Source of the DNA: Blastocatellia bacterium
Lineage (GTDB): Bacteria > Acidobacteriota > Blastocatellia > Pyrinomonadales > Pyrinomonadaceae
Direction of reading: 5' to 3'
Length of the DNA: 43,647 nucleotides
Assembly (NCBI GenBank): GCA_003488005.1
Contig: DNND01000045.1
Span: 67,903 to 111,549, forward strand
The translations under genes were made by a program, and so were the position numbers. Numbering within the stretch: the first letter of the stretch is position 1; every line of letters begins with the position of its first letter. Shown piece by piece: positions 1 to 7,203 of the stretch. The notes under the pieces are model-generated. The model saw nothing but the letters and a program-made list of their open reading frames with translations, ran no database searches and had not been told where the DNA came from.

Positions 1-56
1 GAACCCCTGACCTCATGACTGCCAGTCATGCGCTCTCCCAGCTGAGCTACGGCCCC
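1..56 (-). tRNA. tRNA-Ala (anticodon GGC), 3' end cut off by window edge
   Basis: Read on the minus strand, the sequence starts GGGGCCG (acceptor arm), then TA, a D-arm with GCTC/GAGC, an anticodon stem CATGA/TCATG enclosing the loop CTGGCAG, and the beginning of the T-arm (AGGGG TTC). The loop gives anticodon GGC, which reads alanine codon GCC. The 3' half of the T-arm, the acceptor 3' strand and CCA lie outside the window. Confidence 0.93.
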
Positions 57-203
57 AAATGAATTCGTTGAAAACTGTGGGCAAGCAAGAGTATCGCGGC
101 GTTCAAACGAGCGTCAAGCGCGTCAGATTCGTTGCGCATGTCCGATAAACTTTGGTTTGTCGCCGCGTACGACAAGCTCAAGCGTATCGGACATCAAATC
201 CGC

Positions 204-443
204 TTATTTATTTTTCTTCCGGCGGGCTGCAAAGAACGCCATTACTGCGCCGAGAATCAACAACACAATGCCTTCAATCGTGCGATAGGTGTCGGGCAGT
301 TCGCGAACGCCGTGCTCGGAAATTATGACAGCGGCTGCTGGTTCAAGAAAATACGCGCGATAAGCAATCACACCACCAACGGCAGCGAGCACGATTCCCA
401 GAATGATGGCAATGGCTCTTAGCATATTTAGTAGGATGGGCAT
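204..443 (-). CDS. small two-helix membrane protein, unknown function
   Basis: A 79-residue protein with two hydrophobic segments, about residues 7-29 (LRAIAIILGIVLAAVGGVIA) and 58-72 (GIVLLILGAVMAFFAA), and a basic C-terminus (RRKKNK). This predicts a hairpin in the inner membrane with a short polar loop outside. I do not recognise a family. The start at 443 is preceded by GAGGA about nine bases upstream; the next in-frame ATG at 425 has no such site. The reading frame on the opposite strand looks like a shadow because it lacks membrane or domain character. Confidence 0.6.
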   Translation of the reverse strand: MPILLNMLRAIAIILGIVLAAVGGVIAYRAYFLEPAAAVIISEHGVRELPDTYRTIEGIVLLILGAVMAFFAARRKKNK

Positions 444-517
444 TCCTGACTGTCCTCATCGAAATGCGCAATCAATTACATTTTATAGAGAAAGAAGATT
501 TTCCATTTTTATCATTC

Positions 518-840
518 GCGAATTCAATTTGGAAGTGCCATGAGTTGAAGTCGCGGAATTGTTTTCTTGAGCGCCAAAGGCGCAGGAATGCAATAGCCAG
601 GGGCAAAGTGCTGAGCGCAGCGAGGCACGACGCCCCTGGAAACGAAGCGGATAATATCCAAGCTCTGAAAGGAGCGCCATAACGTCTCACCGATAGAACC
701 TATTGCGCACTTTCAGCGCTCTCCGACTTTTGTTGTACTGTCCCAGGGGCGACGTGCTTCGCTGGGCTCAGCACTTGCCCCTGGCTATTCCAGTCCGCGC
801 CCTTGGCGCTCAGGACGTTGCACTTCAAACTTGAATCCAC
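518..840. repeat. MITE-like inverted repeat element, about 320 bp
   Basis: Two long imperfect inverted arms, about 569-640 and 742-812. Each carries a GCGCC..GGCGC micro-palindrome, AATAGCCAGGGGCAA and a matching CGCCCCTGG. The outer ends are also inverted copies of ATTCAATTTGGAAGTGC (520-538, and the complement at about 819-838). No coding capacity is convincing inside; the short frames on both strands are products of the palindrome. It fills most of the gene-free stretch 444-861. A third copy of the outer end starts at 43628. Confidence 0.72.
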
Positions 841-861
841 TTTTTCATTTCCGTAATTGAA

Positions 862-1659
862 TTACTTTCCCTTCCAAACTGGTTTCCGCTTTTCCAAAAA
901 CGCACTGACACCTTCGTCCTTGTCGGCGGTTGAAAAGCAGAGCGCAAACAAATCAACTTCTCGGCGCAGGCCCTCGTCCAGATTCGAACGCGATGCCAGC
1001 TTCACCGCTTCTTTCGCCAAGCTCAAGGCGATCGGACTCTTGCCGGCAATGCGATTCGCAATCTCCATTGTCTTGGCTTGCAGTTGATCGGCCGGAAAGA
1101 CGTGATTCACCAGCCCGATCTCGTAGGCCGTTTTTGCGTCGATGATGTCGCCAGACAAAATCAGCTCCATCGCTTTGCCTTCGCCAACCAGTCGCGTCAA
1201 ACGCTGGGTCCCGCCACCGCCGGGAATTATTCCAAGATTGATTTCCGGTTGGCCAAACGATGCTGTTTCACTCGCAACGCGAATATCGCAAGCGAGCGCC
1301 AGTTCACAGCCACCGCCCAGACAGTAACCATTGATCATGGCAATCACTGGTTTGGGAAAAGTATCGAACGCAGTGAACAGCGAACGCGAGGTCATCACTT
1401 CGCGCTGCATCATCGCCGTGCGCCCGGCAAACTCGCCGATGTCGGCGCCGGCAATGAATGCTTTGTCGCCCGCCCCCGTAAAAACCACGACGCCGACAGA
1501 ATCGTCGGTGCGCAGCTCTTCAAGCAGCGCCGCGCCTTCTTCCCGCGTCTTGATGTTCAGCGCATTGCGCTTGTCGGGACGATTGATGGTAACAATGGCG
1601 ACGCGTTCACGACGCTCAAGGAGCAGGGTTTCATAGCCTCCGGGCTTTGCTTGCGACAT
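862..1659 (-). CDS. enoyl-CoA hydratase/isomerase family protein (crotonase)
   Basis: A 265-residue crotonase-fold enzyme, the normal family length, predicted to hydrate trans-2-enoyl-CoA to 3-hydroxyacyl-CoA in the cytoplasm. Visible signatures are the CoA/oxyanion-hole segment AFIAGADI (residues 67-74), GYCLGGGCELALACDIR around residues 111-127 with Glu119, and PEINLGIIPGGGGTQRL with Glu139. Glu119 and Glu139 match the two catalytic glutamates of rat enoyl-CoA hydratase, with the same 20-residue spacing. The start at 1659 has GGAGAT nine bases upstream. A 3-hydroxyacyl-CoA dehydrogenase lies upstream on the same strand beyond a PilZ gene, so the two probably serve the same acyl-CoA pathway. 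The exact chain-length preference cannot be read from the sequence. Confidence 0.93.
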   Translation of the reverse strand: MSQAKPGGYETLLLERRERVAIVTINRPDKRNALNIKTREEGAALLEELRTDDSVGVVVFTGAGDKAFIAGADIGEFAGRTAMMQREVMTSRSLFTAFDTFPKPVIAMINGYCLGGGCELALACDIRVASETASFGQPEINLGIIPGGGGTQRLTRLVGEGKAMELILSGDIIDAKTAYEIGLVNHVFPADQLQAKTMEIANRIAGKSPIALSLAKEAVKLASRSNLDEGLRREVDLFALCFSTADKDEGVSAFLEKRKPVWKGK

Positions 1660-1755
1660 TAAATTGATCTCCGAATGTAGGTTGGATTTGCGAACAGATC
1701 GTAAGGCTTGGGATGTGTTCCGTCAACGCGAGCGTGGGTGGTGCTCAATTTCGGA

Positions 1756-1918
1756 TTTAGCCGCGGATGAACGCGGATAGACGCGAATCTGAAGAACCAT
1801 TTAAGCAGATCAGCAAGTCCACTGCTTTGAATTATTTTTAGTCTCGTTTCGAAAGGATTGCTTTTCTGAGTACTTCATTTTCAGATTCGCGTTTATTCGC
1901 GTTAATCCGCGGCTGAAT
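1756..1918. repeat. inverted repeat of the CGCGGATNAACGCG type
   Basis: Arm 1 (about 1756-1794) and arm 2 (about 1879-1918) are near-perfect inverted copies, each built from short GCGGAT/ACGCG steps (AGCCGCGGATGAACGCGGAT in arm 1). The central part is about 85 bp without a gene. It lies between the crotonase start and the end of the PilZ gene and ends a few bases from the PilZ stop codon. Confidence 0.75.
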
Positions 1919-1931
1919 TAGTGTGAAGGTT

Positions 1932-2321
1932 TCATTCAGCCGGAGTGGAAGTATCGGCATCCGGCTCGGCAGGCTGGTCGTCGGCGACCCAGGAGACGAA
2001 TAGTCGCAGCCAGTTTTCCATGGACTCCGCAATTTGCACGCCGACGCGAGCGGTACCGTAGATCGCGGGCGCCATGCGAATCACGACGGCGGTCACTTCA
2101 ATCGGCGCGCCGTCAGGACGATGCGCGCGCAGGTACAGTCGCTCGCCGCGACTGACCTTCTGATTGAGATGAAACAGCGCGCCGGTAGTGGAAATGTCGT
2201 CGGTTTCAGTTGGCTCGCTCCAGGCCGAGCCATCTTCAGCTCGTCCTGAAACGACGATCGGAAGCCGCAGCGCCATGCGTAAAGCAAAGCGTCGCTCTTC
2301 GTTGTTGTAGGGCGTACTCAT
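1932..2321 (-). CDS. PilZ domain protein (putative cyclic-di-GMP receptor)
   Basis: A 129-residue single-domain protein. Close to its N-terminus it has the PilZ c-di-GMP motif: RRFALR supplies RxxxR and TDDISTTGALF supplies D-x-S-x-x-G, followed by the usual beta-barrel pattern (RLYLRAHRPDG, EVTAVVIRM, RVGVQI). The C-terminal tail is acidic and Pro/Thr rich. Proteins of this kind bind c-di-GMP and change the activity of partners; the partner here is unknown. I chose the ATG at 2321; an in-frame GTG at 2333 would add four residues, and neither has a clear ribosome site. It begins 27 bases after the stop of the 3-hydroxyacyl-CoA dehydrogenase gene on the same strand, so co-transcription is likely. 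Confidence 0.82.
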   Translation of the reverse strand: MSTPYNNEERRFALRMALRLPIVVSGRAEDGSAWSEPTETDDISTTGALFHLNQKVSRGERLYLRAHRPDGAPIEVTAVVIRMAPAIYGTARVGVQIAESMENWLRLFVSWVADDQPAEPDADTSTPAE

Positions 2322-2348
2322 TGTAGGCAACACAGTTTGCTTATGCTC

Positions 2349-3257
2349 TCAGGAAGAATGCGCACTGCGCCGATCCTCTGCGGGCGCGGTCCAATCGTAA
2401 AAGCCCGTACCTGTTTTCTTCCCCAGTTTGCCCTCTTGCACCATGCGGCGCAAAAGTTCCGGTGGCCGAAATGTTTCCGAACCAAGCTCGCGGTAAAGAT
2501 ACTCGGCAATATTCAGGCGAATGTCCAGACCCACATGGTCGGTAAGTTTCAGCGGCCCCATCGGATGGTTGTAGCCAAGCTCCATTGCGGTGTCGATATC
2601 TTTCGCGCTCGCCACGCCCTGCTCGACCATGCGCATTGCTTCAAGTCCCAGTGCTACTCCCAGGCGACTGGAGGCGAAGCCAGGAACATCCTGAACAACG
2701 ATAGGCTCTTTCCGCAGTCGCTGGGCCACCTGTCGAACAAGCTCAACTGTATCATCACTGGTGGCCTTACCAACCACAATTTCGATCAAACGCATGATGT
2801 GGACCGGGTTAAAAAAATGCATGCCCACCACGTTACCGGGCTGTTCTGAAACTTTTGCCAGCTCGGTTATCGATAATGATGAAGTGTTACTGGCGAAAAT
2901 AAAAGGCTGGCTCGCTAACTTTTCCACCTCCCGCAGCAACTGTTGTTTGAGCTCGATTTTTTCCGGCGCCGCTTCAATTATCAGATCAGCTTTGGCAATT
3001 TCTCCGAGATCGGTAGTGCCGTGAATGTGTTGCAGGATGGAATCGCGATCGGCCTCGGTGAGTTTCGCAAGTTGAATTCCCTTAACCAGGTTACGCTCGA
3101 TTGCCTGGATACCGCGCGCCAGCGAATCGCGATCGACGTCGCGCAGCACTGCCTGATACCCAGCGGCGGCGGCGACCTGCGCAATTCCGTGGCCCATAGT
3201 GCCGGCGCCTATGATACCGATAGTCTTAATTGTTTGCGGGGCGATGCCAGATTTCAA
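2349..3257 (-). CDS. 3-hydroxybutyryl/3-hydroxyacyl-CoA dehydrogenase
   Basis: A 302-residue NAD-dependent dehydrogenase that oxidises (S)-3-hydroxyacyl-CoA to 3-oxoacyl-CoA. The N-terminal Rossmann fold shows GIIGAGTMGHGIA (residues 14-26). The catalytic pair is His147 in GMHFFNPVHIMRLIEIV and Glu159, spaced as in the human enzyme. The C-terminal domain has VQDVPGF and YNHPMGPLKLTDHVGLD, typical of the single-domain bacterial Hbd/PaaH type rather than the fused FadB type. The start appears to be TTG at 3257, with GGGA eight bases upstream; there is no ATG before the Rossmann motif. It is divergent from trxB across 156 bp and precedes the PilZ gene. Confidence 0.92.
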   Translation of the reverse strand: MKSGIAPQTIKTIGIIGAGTMGHGIAQVAAAAGYQAVLRDVDRDSLARGIQAIERNLVKGIQLAKLTEADRDSILQHIHGTTDLGEIAKADLIIEAAPEKIELKQQLLREVEKLASQPFIFASNTSSLSITELAKVSEQPGNVVGMHFFNPVHIMRLIEIVVGKATSDDTVELVRQVAQRLRKEPIVVQDVPGFASSRLGVALGLEAMRMVEQGVASAKDIDTAMELGYNHPMGPLKLTDHVGLDIRLNIAEYLYRELGSETFRPPELLRRMVQEGKLGKKTGTGFYDWTAPAEDRRSAHSS

Positions 3258-3303
3258 TCGTTTGTCCCAACCGTGCGTTTACCTGCGGCGCGTCGGCTCG
3301 CGT

Positions 3304-3332
3304 TCGACTACTCCAGTATGGCTAGTTATACT
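3304..3332 (+). promoter_or_regulatory. candidate trxB promoter
   Basis: TCGACT (3304-3309) and TATACT (3327-3332) are separated by 17 bases, matching 4/6 and 5/6 of the sigma-70 consensus. A second TATACT lies at 3353-3358, and the stretch between them forms an imperfect palindrome (TATACGCCT/AGGCTATA). An untranslated leader of about 75 bases would precede trxB. Assignment is by eye only. Confidence 0.4.
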
Positions 3333-3413
3333 ATACGCCTAACCGAAAAGGCTATACTTTCGGGCGTTTAGTCCAGATTTTTCACTTCACCAAAGACAGT
3401 TGGCGAGGCATAG

Positions 3414-4520
3414 ATGGCCATACAAACACTCGACAAAGAAGTGGTAATTATTGGGTCCGGCCCGGCCGGATTAACGGCGGCGATTTATTCGGCGCGGGCC
3501 AATCTGAAGCCGCTGTTGATTGACGCTCCGGTTGATGCGCACAAACAGACCGCGCCCGGGGGCCAATTGATGATCACGACTGACGTGGAAAACTATCCGG
3601 GATTTTCCGAGGGCATCCAGGGACCTGACTTGATGGTCGAGTTTCGCAAGCAGGCGGAACGCTTCGGCACAGATTTTCTCGAGGAGTGGATTACGGAAGT
3701 CGATCTCAGCGAACGGCCATTCATGCTGCGTACTGAGAATTATTTTGTTAACGCGCAGACGTTGATCATCGCCACCGGGGCTTCGGCAAAATGGCTGGGA
3801 ATTCCCGGTGAAGCCAAAGTGCCAAATGGATTTGGCGGCAATGGCGTTTCAGCCTGCGCGACCTGTGATGGTCCATTGCCTGCGTTTCGCAACCAGACGC
3901 TGGTCGTCGTCGGCGGCGGCGACACTGCTATGGAAGAGGCGACGTTTTTGACGCGCTATGCTGCGAAGGTTTATGTGGTCCATCGCCGCGACAAATTGCG
4001 CGCCTCAAAAATCATGCAGGACAAGGCCCTTCACAACGCAAAAATCGAATTCATCTGGGACACAGGCGTCGAGGAGATTGTCGGGCAGGACGATTGCGGC
4101 GTAACCGGCGTGCGTTTGCGAAACCTGAAAACAAACAAAGAACGAGTGCTGCCGTGCGCCGGCGTTTTCATAGCCATCGGCCATAAACCCAATACCGATC
4201 TCTTCCGCGGCCAGCTAGACATGGATGAAGTTGGCTATTTGAAGACATCGGGCCACTCAACTGCGACAAATATTCCGGGAGTGTTTGCCTGCGGTGACGT
4301 GCAGGATTCAGTTTATCGTCAGGCGGTAACCGCTGCGGGCACCGGCTGTATGTCCGCCCTTGATGCGGAAAGATTTTTGGACCATCTGCCGGTGGCTATG
4401 CCGAGTGGCGAAGAAGTAACAATCGAAGGTGAACACATCACCCCGGACCACCGCGTCATCATCGAGCCGGATGGTTCGATGATTCCGAATCAGCCGGACA
4501 AAGTGTTGGCGAAAGAATAA
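3414..4520 (+). CDS. trxB: thioredoxin-disulfide reductase
   Basis: A low-molecular-weight FAD/NADPH thioredoxin reductase of 368 residues. In order: FAD-binding IIGSGPAGLTAAIYSARA near residues 12-29, the redox centre ACATCDG with Cys148 and Cys151, the NADPH motif VVGGGDTAMEEA (165-176) with HRRD (190-193), and the second FAD motif GVFACGDV. It reduces thioredoxin in the cytoplasm. The protein is about 40 residues longer than E. coli TrxB because of a polar C-terminal tail after FLDHL, rich in acidic and Pro residues, with no motif I recognise. It is transcribed away from the acyl-CoA genes and followed closely by a secreted-protein gene. Confidence 0.96.
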   Translation: MAIQTLDKEVVIIGSGPAGLTAAIYSARANLKPLLIDAPVDAHKQTAPGGQLMITTDVENYPGFSEGIQGPDLMVEFRKQAERFGTDFLEEWITEVDLSERPFMLRTENYFVNAQTLIIATGASAKWLGIPGEAKVPNGFGGNGVSACATCDGPLPAFRNQTLVVVGGGDTAMEEATFLTRYAAKVYVVHRRDKLRASKIMQDKALHNAKIEFIWDTGVEEIVGQDDCGVTGVRLRNLKTNKERVLPCAGVFIAIGHKPNTDLFRGQLDMDEVGYLKTSGHSTATNIPGVFACGDVQDSVYRQAVTAAGTGCMSALDAERFLDHLPVAMPSGEEVTIEGEHITPDHRVIIEPDGSMIPNQPDKVLAKE

Positions 4521-4556
4521 GTAATTCAAGTGTTTCTTTTTCGAATAGAGAACAAG

Positions 4557-5075
4557 ATGAGAAGCGTACTGCCATTACTGTTTATCGCGATCATTTCGCT
4601 TGGCAGTTTTCAAACCGCCTTTGCGTGTAGCTGCGTATTTGAGCCGGGGAAGCGGAGTAGTGCCGAGATCAACACCGCGATTGCGAAGGAGTTCAACGAA
4701 TCGGCCAGTGTCTTCTCTGGCGAAGTAGTCGCCCTGGATATATTAACGGTTAAGTTCCGAGTAATAACGATGTGGAAGGGTGATGCTCTTGAAGAGTTCA
4801 CGATGTCCACCGGGACCGTGAAACTCGGCGAGGATTTGTACCGCAGCTCGAGTTGCGATTACAGCTTCAAAGTTGGCGAAAAATATTTGGTGTATGCGCG
4901 TTGGGCTGAGAACAATCAATTAATAGCCCTATCCTGTACAAGAACGAGGGTGCTTTCTAACGAGCTACCCGATCTTAATGAACTACAAATCCTGAATCCA
5001 GATGCATATCGAGCGCCAGCACGTCCGCAGCTAAGCCGACTTGACCGAACGCTCGGGCGCAGGCGTTATGCATAA
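4557..5075 (+). CDS. secreted TIMP/NTR-like protein
   Basis: A 172-residue exported protein. The signal peptide MRSVLPLLFIAIISLGSFQT ends AFA, and the predicted mature N-terminus is Cys-Ser-Cys. The rest has the NTR/TIMP-like layout: ASVFSGEVVALDILTVKFRVITMWKGD, a central SSSCDYSFKVGEKYLVYAR and a final LSCTRTRVLS, giving cysteines that could pair with the N-terminal ones. Vertebrate TIMPs also begin with a mature CxC; bacterial members are mostly of unknown role. I chose the ATG at 4557 because it starts the signal peptide; an in-frame GTG at 4530 would bury it behind nine residues. Lipoprotein processing is possible but the box AFAC is not canonical. Confidence 0.72.
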   Translation: MRSVLPLLFIAIISLGSFQTAFACSCVFEPGKRSSAEINTAIAKEFNESASVFSGEVVALDILTVKFRVITMWKGDALEEFTMSTGTVKLGEDLYRSSSCDYSFKVGEKYLVYARWAENNQLIALSCTRTRVLSNELPDLNELQILNPDAYRAPARPQLSRLDRTLGRRRYA

Positions 5076-5102
5076 CACGGCTAACCTGGCTTTGAATTAG
5101 GA

Positions 5103-5576
5103 CTAGAGCAGTACGATCGAATCATCTTTTTGACGGCGTGGGCGCGGGGTGGGGCCTGATAGAGGCTGTTGTACTTCAAACCGATCTGCTTGGGTTGACT
5201 CAAAGTTCTTCGGACAGGCTTCACAATAAAACCCTAATTGCTCTTTCCGTTCTTCACAGTCGTTGCAGTCCAGCGCCTGGCCCACTCTTCTCAAAGCATC
5301 AACTAACGGCAACAACACCTGGCCGCGTTCAGTCAGTCGGTATTCGATGTGTGGTGGATTGCCGCCAAAGTCGATGCGCTCAACCAGCTTGTCCTTTTCC
5401 ATGTCGCGAAGACGCGCCACGAGGGTGCGGCTGCTGATAGGAAACAAGCCGGTGTGGAGTTCCATCGTGCGCTTGGCCCCGGCGGCGAGATCTCTCGCCA
5501 CCAGCAAGGTCCATTTGTCGCCAATCATTTGCAGCGCGCCGGCGATCGGGCAACCATCAATTTTGCGTCGTCGCAC
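5103..5576 (-). CDS. HxlR-family transcriptional regulator with C-terminal CxxC pair
   Basis: A 157-residue winged-helix protein. Residues 8-100 match the HxlR/MarR-like fold: GCPIAGALQMIGDKWTLLV, then SSRTLVARLRDMEKDKLVER and the wing IEYRLTERG. After the domain comes Cys104-N-D-Cys107 and Cys118-E-A-Cys121, a spacing that could hold zinc or sense redox change; most HxlR proteins lack this. The start is GTG at 5576, with GGAG ten bases upstream; a nearby ATG is out of frame. It is convergent with the TIMP-like gene. The target genes are not evident. Confidence 0.85.
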   Translation of the reverse strand: MRRRKIDGCPIAGALQMIGDKWTLLVARDLAAGAKRTMELHTGLFPISSRTLVARLRDMEKDKLVERIDFGGNPPHIEYRLTERGQVLLPLVDALRRVGQALDCNDCEERKEQLGFYCEACPKNFESTQADRFEVQQPLSGPTPRPRRQKDDSIVLL

Positions 5577-5592
5577 TATTCATTAACTCCGG

Positions 5593-5665
5593 TCAAGAAG
5601 TTCAGAGTCCAACCTTTAGGTTGAAAATTTTGGGAAGCGGCAAGCTAAAGCTTGTACTCTAAACT
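5593..5665. repeat. palindromic repeat, AGTTCAGAGT family, copy 1
   Basis: Arms AGTTCAGAGTCCAACC.. (from 5599) and ..GCTTGTACTCTAAACT (to about 5665) are imperfect inverted copies. Each arm contains a smaller palindrome, CAACCTTTAGGTTG and CAAGCTAAAGCTTG. Related copies lie at 9087-9160 and 12612-12691. It sits directly upstream of the HxlR start. Confidence 0.75.
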
Positions 5666-5689
5666 ACTAGTTTGTCGCTTCGGAAAGAC

Positions 5690-5848
5690 GCGGCTTTGCC
5701 GCCTTCCGTGCGGTAAGGCTCAGCCTTACCGAAAACCATTCCTCGAAATTTGAGGCTTCGCCTCCGAATTGGAGGCATAGCCTCCCTGAAAAATAAAAAG
5801 CACTCCCGGTAAGGCAAAGCCTTACCGCACGGAAGGCGGCAAAGCCGC
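5690..5848. repeat. nested palindromic repeat with 42-bp arms
   Basis: Arm 1 (5690-5731) and arm 2 (5807-5848) are nearly perfect inverted copies, and each arm is itself made of two small hairpins (GCGGCTTTGCCGC and GGTAAGGCTCAGCCTTACC). The centre holds two GGAGGC/GCCTCC hairpins. The structure could fold as one long cruciform or as a row of small stems. Together with the preceding repeat it fills the gene-free stretch 5577-5946. Confidence 0.8.
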
Positions 5849-5946
5849 AAAGGCCCATCATTCACCGCCCATCATTCAACCCAGTGCGATAGACTTTCAT
5901 CTCGTTGAGCGCTAACTGTCTCCAACATCGCAAACTAACATTTGCT

Positions 5947-6903
5947 TTACTTCATCACCGTGATCTCGCGCGTCGTCGTATTGTAGCCGCCGTTGTCAAC
6001 CGGCTTATTGTCCTTGTCGACCAGCTCGAGGCGCACCGAATGTTTGCCGTTTATCCAACCTGACAACCAAATCGCTTCCCACTTGTCGATGTATTTCGCA
6101 TCGTCGTCGTCAACAATGTAACGAACGCGATAGTCGCCCCCGTCACTTTTCAGTTTCGCGCCGGTCAACCAGAAATCAATCATGATTGGATCGGCGTCTT
6201 CAGTCTTGTACTCGCCCTTTGGACGGCTGTAAGTCAACAACGGTTTGGTTGCGTCGAGCGCACCCGCGGTGCTCGAAGCCATATCTTTACCTTCGCGCGT
6301 TGGTTTCGGCGCGGGAGAAGAATTGTTGTTTGCCATGGTTTGGCCCGAGTTCGTTGTGGTGGGTTTGGCTGTATCGCCCCCACCTTTTACAGTGAACTCC
6401 ACCAGCTGAAAAGCCCCGTCGTTTTTGTAGCTCTCGTGCCACGGTCGGGAGGGAAACACGCGCAAGGTGTGCTTGCCGGCGATGACGTTGCGCAGTTCGA
6501 ACGGCTCATTGATTTCGTAATAAGCTTCGTAGGGTTGGTTATCAAGAATGACGTGAATGTGATTACCCTTGCCGGTGTTGGGATCTTTGTGCGGCATGTA
6601 ACCTTTCAGATCGCCGCCGAGATCGAGTTTGACGTCCACGGTCGATCCGTTAATAACAGCGTCTTTTGCCGGCGAAACGATCTTTAACGTCGGCATGGCT
6701 TGATCTTGTTCACCGCGGCTCTTCATCAAGTCCGCGATTTTTTGCGGCCGCGGTACCAGCGCGAGCGTTTGCGTCGCCGGCGGCGTCACTGTCGTGGTCG
6801 CGGTCGTGCTCTTATCGTCAGTCGAAGTTGCGCACGATGCAAAAAGTAAAGCCGCGGCCAACAGGCTGAAGGCCACTAGAAAAATGTTTCGATGCCGATT
6901 CAT
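5947..6903 (-). CDS. lipoprotein with two repeated beta-sandwich-like domains, unknown function
   Basis: A 318-residue exported protein. The N-terminus MNRHRNIFLVAFSLLAAALL runs into FASC at Cys24, a near-canonical lipobox. A Thr-rich spacer follows. Domain 1 (about residues 71-174) contains GNHIHVILDNQPYEAYYE and IAGKHTLRVF; after a low-complexity Pro/Thr/Asn linker, domain 2 (about 219-318) contains YRVRYIVDDDDAKYID and INGKHSVRLEL. The two look like diverged copies of one beta-rich fold. The start at 6903 has GGAGG six bases upstream, so the longer in-frame extension to 7149 is not used. No family assigned. The bases 6904-7203 upstream, to the SOD gene end, hold no gene I can support. Confidence 0.72.
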   Translation of the reverse strand: MNRHRNIFLVAFSLLAAALLFASCATSTDDKSTTATTTVTPPATQTLALVPRPQKIADLMKSRGEQDQAMPTLKIVSPAKDAVINGSTVDVKLDLGGDLKGYMPHKDPNTGKGNHIHVILDNQPYEAYYEINEPFELRNVIAGKHTLRVFPSRPWHESYKNDGAFQLVEFTVKGGGDTAKPTTTNSGQTMANNNSSPAPKPTREGKDMASSTAGALDATKPLLTYSRPKGEYKTEDADPIMIDFWLTGAKLKSDGGDYRVRYIVDDDDAKYIDKWEAIWLSGWINGKHSVRLELVDKDNKPVDNGGYNTTTREITVMK

Positions 6904-7203
6904 GATTTCCTCCAACGCAGAACGAATGAAATGGTTTCGGGCAAGTGTACTGCGGAGCGAGATGGTAAGCCAACGAGAATTCAGCAGTAGGTAGTAAAGA
7001 CGATGAGTCCGTGTTGGCGGACGTTCGACAATAGCCCGGCACTGGGATCGGTGCAGGGAGAGTGTCAGTCCGAGAAGCGGACGACTGATGCAAGAGATAA
7101 TTGCTTTTTCAGTCATCCGTTCACGGACTAAATTGCGAAGGTCTAACATACCCAGCGATGAACCTCTGGGCTATTGGCATTCGTCCGCTGAGGGGACTTC
7201 GCG

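Noticed and set aside
464..690. Short frames on both strands at the left end
   Set aside because: They lie within the inverted-repeat element, so their open length follows from the repeat rather than coding constraint.
1078..1662. Long plus-strand reading frame opposite the crotonase gene
   Set aside because: It is the shadow of a clear crotonase with catalytic residues and a ribosome site on the other strand; its translation shows no domain.
6904..7149. N-terminal extension of the lipoprotein by 82 residues
   Set aside because: The internal ATG at 6903 has a perfect GGAGG and starts the signal peptide; the extension is Arg-rich and without family support.
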